Of a stretch of 64,000 nucleotides of DNA, positions 57,340 to 64,000 are shown in pieces. Position 1 is the stretch's first letter. Every line of letters begins with the position of its first letter. The stretch comes from Punica granatum. Lineage: Eukaryota > Streptophyta > Magnoliopsida > Myrtales > Lythraceae. The position numbers and the translations under genes are program-made. The notes under the pieces were generated by a model, which had not been told where the DNA came from, ran no database searches, and saw only the letters and a list, made by a program, of their open reading frames with translations. The stretch is taken from positions 35,379-99,378 of the forward strand of contig NW_022204057.1 in NCBI RefSeq assembly GCF_007655135.1, read 5' to 3'.

Positions 57340-58840
57340 GTTATTATAAGTTATGTCTATGAACTTTTTTAGAGAATATATATATATATATACAATAGTT
57401 TTTTTGTTGATAAATAAAATGAAATAAGTATGGGCTTATGTGTGTTTGTTGAAATTTACATAAATAGAAAGTGTAGGTTATGTGGTTTATGTTGATTGTT
57501 TGGGAAAATTATTGGAGGAGGAAATTTGGAGAATGACCTAAACAGTAATTTGAGCTTAAAATCAGTTTGTTATGGAAGTGTTGTGTATGTGCTAATGACT
57601 TGATTTCTTCTTGTGTTTGAATGGGTATTCCTTGTGAATTCAATGGTAATGAGCAAATGGAAAGTAGATGGTTAATCCGTTAGAATTTCACCTTTCTGGG
57701 CTAGGTAAGAAAAGGACTTGTTCACGGACTGATTTAGTGGATTACCAAACTGGAAAGTGAAAGGCAAGATCTAAATTGAAGCTTTAGAAAAAGGTGAACT
57801 GAATTGGAAGCAGATGTGGCTGAACTTTAATTGTGATTTCCTTGTTTGGTTGCAATGTTAGTTTATTCGATCAGTTTCGGCCTTATTTGCTCGATTTAAT
57901 TATGATAAACTTTTAATATTTTACTGATATGTTAGTAAGATTTTTCAGAGGTTGATATTCATTAATTTCTTTGTGCATGGTTAAAAAAAGCTTGGAACTT
58001 AAGTATACTTTTCGAAATCAATCTACATAATTATTATAATACTATTAAGATTTGGGTAGAGGGAAGCACCTCAGGTTCCTCATCGGTTAAGTTTCTCACG
58101 GAATCAGTGTTCGAATCAATTATTCGAGCTCCAAACACGTATTGAATTGAGTTAAGTATCAAAGTTGAGATGCATCTCAGCTATGCAGATATGATTTCAC
58201 AAGGATTCTTTACCAGATCAGGTTCAGAGGTATTCTTTCAAGAAGTTCCTGCAACTTTTGAGCATATATGTCAGATTTATTTCATTGGGGTATTTCCTGG
58301 AGTATCAATTATTCAATGTTGTATGCCATCCTGTCTTCTCCAGTTTTGGCAAATGGTGATTCCAGATTATTTTCTCATTTATATTTGCAACCAGTCAGGA
58401 TTTATATTGCTGTGGGAATGATCTGACATGTTCAAGAGAAATGTTGCTCTGCTTATGAACAGGATCTTACTTGGTTTTCATCATTGATCTCGGGATTCTA
58501 TTATTGCTTAGCTTCATGTTTTTTTTTATCTGGCATCATCATATGAGTTCAACATGGGCTTCTAGTATTCTAAATTATTGTTATCAACAACCTACTTTGG
58601 CATGGACAATTATTCCATTGGAAAAGCTATCAGATTGAGACTGACAAATTTTCAATGTTGGAAATTTATATTAAGCTTATACTAGATCAAGGCTACTTCC
58701 GCTACATGGCAGTTGGTATTCTGAAAAACAAGAGAAGAATTTCCATAGGAAAGTGCAAAGAATTGTCTCTGTGGGGCATATTCATTATGCCTTGTGTATT
58801 GTTTTTGGTATGCTCCTAACTTCAGATCATTTGACTTATC
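56761..58840. other. Spacer between L2 and L3
   Basis: Mostly AT-rich, with an (ATT)n run at about 57301-57335. The 83-codon frame at 58170-58421 has a fair start but no recognisable domain, and I leave it uncalled. Confidence 0.4.
57301..57335. repeat. (ATT)n microsatellite
   Basis: A trinucleotide run of about 11 units. Confidence 0.9.
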
Positions 58841-58842
58841 AG

Positions 58843-58915
58843 AGTGGCAGCTGAAGCATGATGCTATAGAGGAATTAGTACAAAGGCTACTTGGGGACCT
58901 AAAGGTGCTATGAAC
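58843..58915 (+). CDS. Possible exon, unrecognised
   Basis: After the acceptor-like gacttatcag the frame reads EWQLKHDAIEELVQRLLGDL then KVL and TGA. The charged amphipathic helix looks coding. No family is recognised and no start is seen. Confidence 0.2.
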
Positions 58916-60458
58916 CTTAATAATCTTTTCTAGTTCTCAAATAAATTACGATGACGAAATTTTTAATTAGTGGGAGAGATTGTAAGAGTCGGCATTTTTC
59001 AAACATGCATACCTATGCATATACTTACATATGCTTATATATATATATATATACACACACAATACTTTTATGTGGCTGGAGAATTAACCAAAAAAAATGA
59101 AATGGTTGCATGGGCTCCACGTTTACCCCCTTTTCCACTGCCATCCACTTTTCATTTCACTTGTTTCTTTCCTTTTCTTCTTTTTCTTTCTTCTTTGTTC
59201 TGTTTCAACTGGGGGGGGATCGAAGAGCAGAGGGACAAGAGAGAGAGAGAGAGAGAAAGAGGACCGAGCTGAGCAAACTCAGTGGGGAAGAAGAAGAGGA
59301 AGGATAGGTTGAGGGGAAGAAACCGAATGGAGGAAGAAGAGGAGGAAGGTTAGGCTTAGGTTCTTGAAGTAAATTTATTCTCCTTACCTTAGACGATTCT
59401 ATTCATTAGTTTAGATGCGGATTGAGCCGGTTTTCCTTCATTCTAGCTCGGTTGGGGTTTCGACTATTGATGTGGATTTCGTTGTAAGTTGATTATCCTT
59501 ACCTAGACATTCTTATTCGCTATGATTAGGTGTCGATTAAGCTATTCTTCTTTCATCCTAGCTCAGCCTAGGGTTCAATTAATTTGATAGTAAAGTGGAT
59601 TTGCTGCGAATTGATTAATTATGGCTTTGCCATGTTATTTCTTAAGTTTACATGAACATCTATACTTATTCCGCCCACTTAAGCTTAGTATAAGGTCTGG
59701 TTTATCGATTGGGTAGTTAGGTTGAGGAAGTCGTCGGTTGTAATAGTAAGGTTCAATCTATGGGAATTTCACTAGTAGTGAAGAAGTTTATGTCTTCGTG
59801 ATTGTTAAGGATGATACTTTGATTAATCTTTTTGCATTAATGGCTGATCAAAACTTACTTGTTTGAATCAAAGTGTGTGCTTGCTAAGAATGTTGATTAA
59901 GTACATCTACATATTGAGGTTAATAATTGTTTATGCATATCATGATCTGAATTGGTTTGTTAATATTTACTTTGTTAAATGAACTTGCCTATGCTCACTA
60001 TCTTTGTTTGTCTAAAGTCGATAAGAGTTTGTCAAAGTGAGTCAAGATGGTTGTTTGATTGGACTATTTGGATGAATTGAGTTGTCTGGGCATACCATAC
60101 TTTATAATAAGCTTGATCATTTATTGGAATGTCATTCTATATGTTCCTCGAATATTTAATGAGATTTTTGCCTTGATAATTTATATGAATGTATTTTATG
60201 TATTATGCTTCATAAGGGTCAATGGAGGATTGAGTTTGTATGGTTGTTTTTTATTAACATATGTATGAATTAGTTTATTGATGGTCGAGTGCTCTTGGTC
60301 AGGGTTCAAGACGCATAAGAGTCAATATGTAAATGCACTTGTATGTTTGTATTGAAGACTCTAAGGTACGTTTTTGTTCCGTTTCAGCTTTGTTTGGAAT
60401 TGAATTACCTAAGCATATCATTCTTTACATGAGTTTGTGAATTACTTGAATTTTATTT

Positions 60459-60512
60459 TTATAAGTTCTATTGAGTTTGTGAATTACTTGAATTTTATTT
60501 TTATAAGTTCTA
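60459..60512. repeat. Short direct duplication
   Basis: The line ttgaattttatttttataag occurs twice about 44 bp apart. Confidence 0.7.
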
Positions 60513-60720
60513 CTTTCTATAATTTATGAGAGTTTTGCTTTCAAGTTGATATGATTTACGTTATATATGTGAAAGTAAATGGAGTGATTGACATGTATAA
60601 ATTATTATAAATGTTGTGGTGGGTGAGGAGATATATTGGTTAATGAGAGCATGTGGATACCCCAAGAGGGATGAAAGGAGATATTGAGTTTAAATTGATT
60701 GAGCTTCTTTTACTTTTGAG

Positions 60721-62660
60721 CTTGTTTTTCTTGGACGAGCTGTTTGTTTTCATGGAGTTTCACTGTTGAAATCAATTCTTTATTAATTTAAGTATCTTGT
60801 TAATAACTGAAATGCATACTTTTCTCCATTTAATTGCTTAAGCAGAGTGTGGAGGTTAAAAATCATTAAGTGGTGATTCTAGAAAGATCTACGTAATGAT
60901 GTAAATCAATGGTGTTACATGATTAAGTTATAGTGATTAAGTTACACATTGATAGGGGCGGATGGGTAATAGAGGATAAAATATAGATGGGATTGATTAT
61001 GTAAGTATCAATGTGGTTTTTCCTATCAGAGGGAAACCTACCAGCATCGATATGCATGGTCATATTATTATGATGTTCATAATTTATTTTATACTTCAAA
61101 TGATAGGCGATGGAGGAGATCAAAATCATACACCCAAAAGGCTTTGATTCAGTGAAATAATTTTGGCAGTTCGGTGATTACTCTATTCCTCTGTGAAATG
61201 ATATATATATATATATATTATATGAACACAAATTATACGGAGTATTAATAAAGGAAATATTGTGATAATTTGGGAATAAGAATTTGGTATGGATATAAGA
61301 AGCGAGATGGCATGGTTGTAATTGATTAGGTTTGTGTTGTTGTTTCACTATAGCCATGAGACCTCTGAACCCGACGGATTAATAATGGGCCAAATTGACC
61401 GCTGGACCCGACGAAATACAAATAGGAGCCCTATTGGCCGCTGAATCTGGCGGAATATAAATAGGGGCCCAATTAGCCACTTGAACCAACGAAATATAAA
61501 TGGAGGCCTGATCGGCCGCTAAACCCGGCGGAATATAAATAGTGATCAATTATTTTCGCCAGAGGTTAATAGGCAGCCTCCGCTTATGAGATATTGGCAT
61601 TGGAAGTTGAGGATGATATGAGTAAGAAGTGCGGGGTTACAATATCATCTTAATTGTCGCAAGTAATGCGACCCTATGGCTATATTTTTTTTCTTAGACG
61701 AGTTGAGAAGATATTTGTTTTCATGGAGTTCCACTGCTGAAATCAATTCTTTTATTAATTTAAGTATCTTGTTAATAACTGAAATGCATACTTTTCTCCA
61801 TTTAATTGCTTTAGCAGAGTGTGGAGGTCAAAAATCATTACGTGGTGATTCTAGAAAGATCTAAAGGTAGGTAATGATGTTATTAATGGTGTTAGTTACA
61901 TGATTAAGTTATAGTGATTAAGTTACACGTTGATAGGGGCGGATGGGTAATATAGGATAAATAGAGATGGGGTTGATTATGGAAGTATTAGTGTGGTTTT
62001 TCCTATTAGGAGGGAAACCCACCAACATCGATATGCATGGTCATATTATTATGTTGTTCATAATTTAGTTTTGTGCTTCAAATGATAGGCGATGGAGGAG
62101 ATCAAAATCATACACCGAAAGGGTTGGACTCAGTGAAATAATTTTGGCGAGTTCAGTGAGAACTATATATATATTATGAAATGATATATATATATAGTAT
62201 ATATATATATTATATGAATACAAATTATATGGAGTATTATTAAATGAAATATTGTGATAATTTGGGAATAAGAATTTGGTATGGATATATGAGATGAGAT
62301 GGCATGGTTGCAATTGATTAGGTTTGTCTTGTTGTTTGACTCTAGCCATGGGACTGCTAGACCCAGCGATTTATAAAATGGGCCAGATCGGCCGCTGGAC
62401 TCGACGAAATATAAATAGGGATCCGATCGGCCGCTGGACGTGGCTGACGGAATATAAATAGGGGCCCGATCGCGCCGCTGGACTCGACAGAATGTAAATA
62501 GGGGCCAGATCGGCAGCTGGACCCGACGGAATAGAAATAGGGGTCTGATCGGCCGCTAAACCTGACGGAATATAAATTTTGGTCAACTCTTATCGCCGAG
62601 GTTAATAGGCGGCCCCCGCTTATGAGATATTGGTATTGAGAGTTGAGGATGATGTGAGTA
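60721..62660 (-). repeat. Tandem duplication of about 960 bp inside L3
   Basis: Paired landmarks are tttgttttcatggagtt (60746, 61718), gcagagtgtggaggt (60843, 61815), gataggcgatggaggagatc (61104, 62086) and the minisatellites (61360-61550, 62345-62580). Spacing is 970-985 bp. Confidence 0.8.
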
Positions 62661-63272
62661 AGAAGTGCGAGGTTACGGTATCGTCTTAAATTGTCACAAG
62701 GAAATGCAACTCTACGGTTATATTGATTGATTGTACTGTATATTGTTTCCCTAATCTGACTGCTATAGATGTGTTAATTGTTGAGGTTGTCTGAAGTTGT
62801 TCTGTGAAAGCTGTATTGTTTGCTCGAGCTGGATATAGTCAGTGTATGAATGTTTAAGTGGTGCTTAGTTAATGGTTAACTCTACTATTATTATATGGTT
62901 ATAAATATAATTGATAGCTTAAGAATCAATTTAGTAATTATTTGTGTATAATGTATATCATGTTGTTGGTGAATTAAATGACGGACTTGGGTATGCTAGT
63001 ATTATCTTTGTTCATTTAAATTATATTTTTAGTTAATGATAGTTCATTTCACTTTGGAATTTTGTGCTCACACTTTGTATATATTTTTCAGATGAGCTAG
63101 GAGCTAGACTAGCAGAACATGAGAACTTTTTGGATATCGAGGATCAATGCGAAGGATTTTTGCAATTAGACCTTAGTTAGTTAATAAGTATTCTTTTTGG
63201 TATAGAATATATTTGAATATGTTACCACTTTGAAACTTTTGGTTACTTTGTTAGTGATATGGCTCTCTTGGA

Positions 63273-63306
<34 letters not shown>

Positions 63307-63440
63307 GTATGTGAGCTTGCTGGATTGGTTATATATATTGAAAAATTTATGGAAAGCAGGTTTGTGTGTGAATAATTTATGTGATAATGGATATCTATGA
63401 AATATAGGGAAAACTCTGTTGAAATTTTGGTTCTTGACAC

Positions 63441-64000
63441 AAGCAATCGTTCTTAAGCAACAAATAATAGTCATAGGGTCGCAATCCTCACGATGGACTT
63501 TCGACGGTACCCGTGACCCCGCACTCATATCCACACTCCTCATTTCATTTCTCATAAGCGGGGCTTCCCGTTTCCTTTGACAGTAGAGTCTAGGTGTCCA
63601 TTTATATCCCGCCGGATTAACAGTCCTAGGCGTCCATTTTTGTATCCCGTTGGATCAAGGGTCCCTTTTGTATCCTGCCGGACCAGTGGTCCCATGGCTA
63701 TTGAACAATAATATCACCACAAATCGCAATTAAACCGAGTTCATCCACAATGATTCCTCAAATCCTCATACTATCTTATTCAACTTATCTCATTCAAACA
63801 AGCATTGGTATAATTAATTTAAGATTTAGTTTCATACTATAGTGGAATAAAAATACTCACAAAAACCCCCAAATGATAACTCAACGAGTCGAGCCTTTCG
63901 GGTGTATAGTCTCGATCTTGTTGGCCCCTATCAATCATGACCACAAAATCTATTAATATACACAAGAATAGCTTACAATGCACGTGTTAATTCTGTCATT
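63441..64000 (+). repeat. Long LTR-like repeat, copy L4 (5'-truncated, runs off the edge)
   Basis: It is in plus orientation, opposite to L3. Landmarks gtgaccccgca, cataagcggggcttcc, the minisatellite remnant (63590-63700) and actcaacgagtcgagcc (63877) follow the order of L1. The first about 1 kb of the LTR is missing, and it begins directly at the L3 end. Confidence 0.6.

Larger units (their letters stand above)
59078..63440 (-). repeat. Long LTR-like repeat, copy L3, with internal duplication
   Basis: On the minus strand it starts at 63440 (TGTCAAGAACCAAAATTTC) and ends near 59078. It is longer than L2 mainly because a segment of about 960 bp is doubled (60721-61685 and 61686-62660). Each half carries the 39-bp array. 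No coding region. Confidence 0.6.

Noticed and set aside
53336..63440. L2 and L3 as the two LTRs of one retrotransposon
   Set aside because: Both are on the minus strand, but no PBS follows L3 and no purine tract precedes L2. Their 5' ends differ (TGTCACGACC versus TGTCAAGAAC), and the DNA between them has no retroelement domain.

Overview
This is plant nuclear DNA from a repeat-rich, gene-poor stretch. The evidence is an eLRR receptor-like protein end, F-box/FBD genes, a kiwellin cluster, a plant-type 7SL RNA promoter, and CACTA, Helitron, hAT, TRIM and LTR elements with their hallmark ends. The gag-like domain at 13043-14530 resembles a family I associate with Myrtales, most strongly pomegranate (Punica granatum). 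The species is inference.

Layout. 1-392: C-terminus of a receptor-like protein running off the left edge. 2388-5345: a long LTR-like repeat (copy L1), split by a likely endogenous pararetrovirus fragment inserted in a TA microsatellite. 5830-6510: back-to-back fragments that read as 5' coding parts of two housekeeping-type genes (one a condensin CAP-G N-terminus). 7593-8264 and 8436-8712: a foldback DNA transposon and an hAT-type MITE. 9400-22473: a 13.07 kb non-autonomous LTR retrotransposon with 3.07 kb LTRs, 5-bp target duplication TATCC, a decayed gag and a 1 kb minisatellite. It sits inside an F-box/FBD pseudogene (copy A). 23131-30180: a nested stack, in which an older repeat holds a Helitron whose terminal hairpin holds a 6.0 kb Ty3/gypsy element. 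31053-31966: a second Helitron, next to F-box copy B (31967-33890). 33995-34659: a possible small two-exon gene. 37261-42660: a U6 snRNA/LINE chimeric retrocopy split by a 4.6 kb CACTA element, which itself carries an intact 408-bp TRIM. 43358-43404: an orphan signal-peptide exon. 44392-47765: a kiwellin (ripening-related protein) cluster with one intact gene, one copy truncated inside an inverted repeat, and two relics. 48375-50320: F-box copy C. 50881-51160: a 7SL (SRP) RNA gene with a plant Pol III promoter. 53336-64000: three more copies (L2-L4) of the long LTR-like repeat, with a 39-bp minisatellite that reads as a 13-residue repeat.

The only protein gene that looks complete is kiwellin 1 (44392-44964). 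The F-box copies all carry frameshifts or truncations. Most of the remaining DNA is explained by nested transposition and local duplication, and the junctions are good enough to order many of the events.
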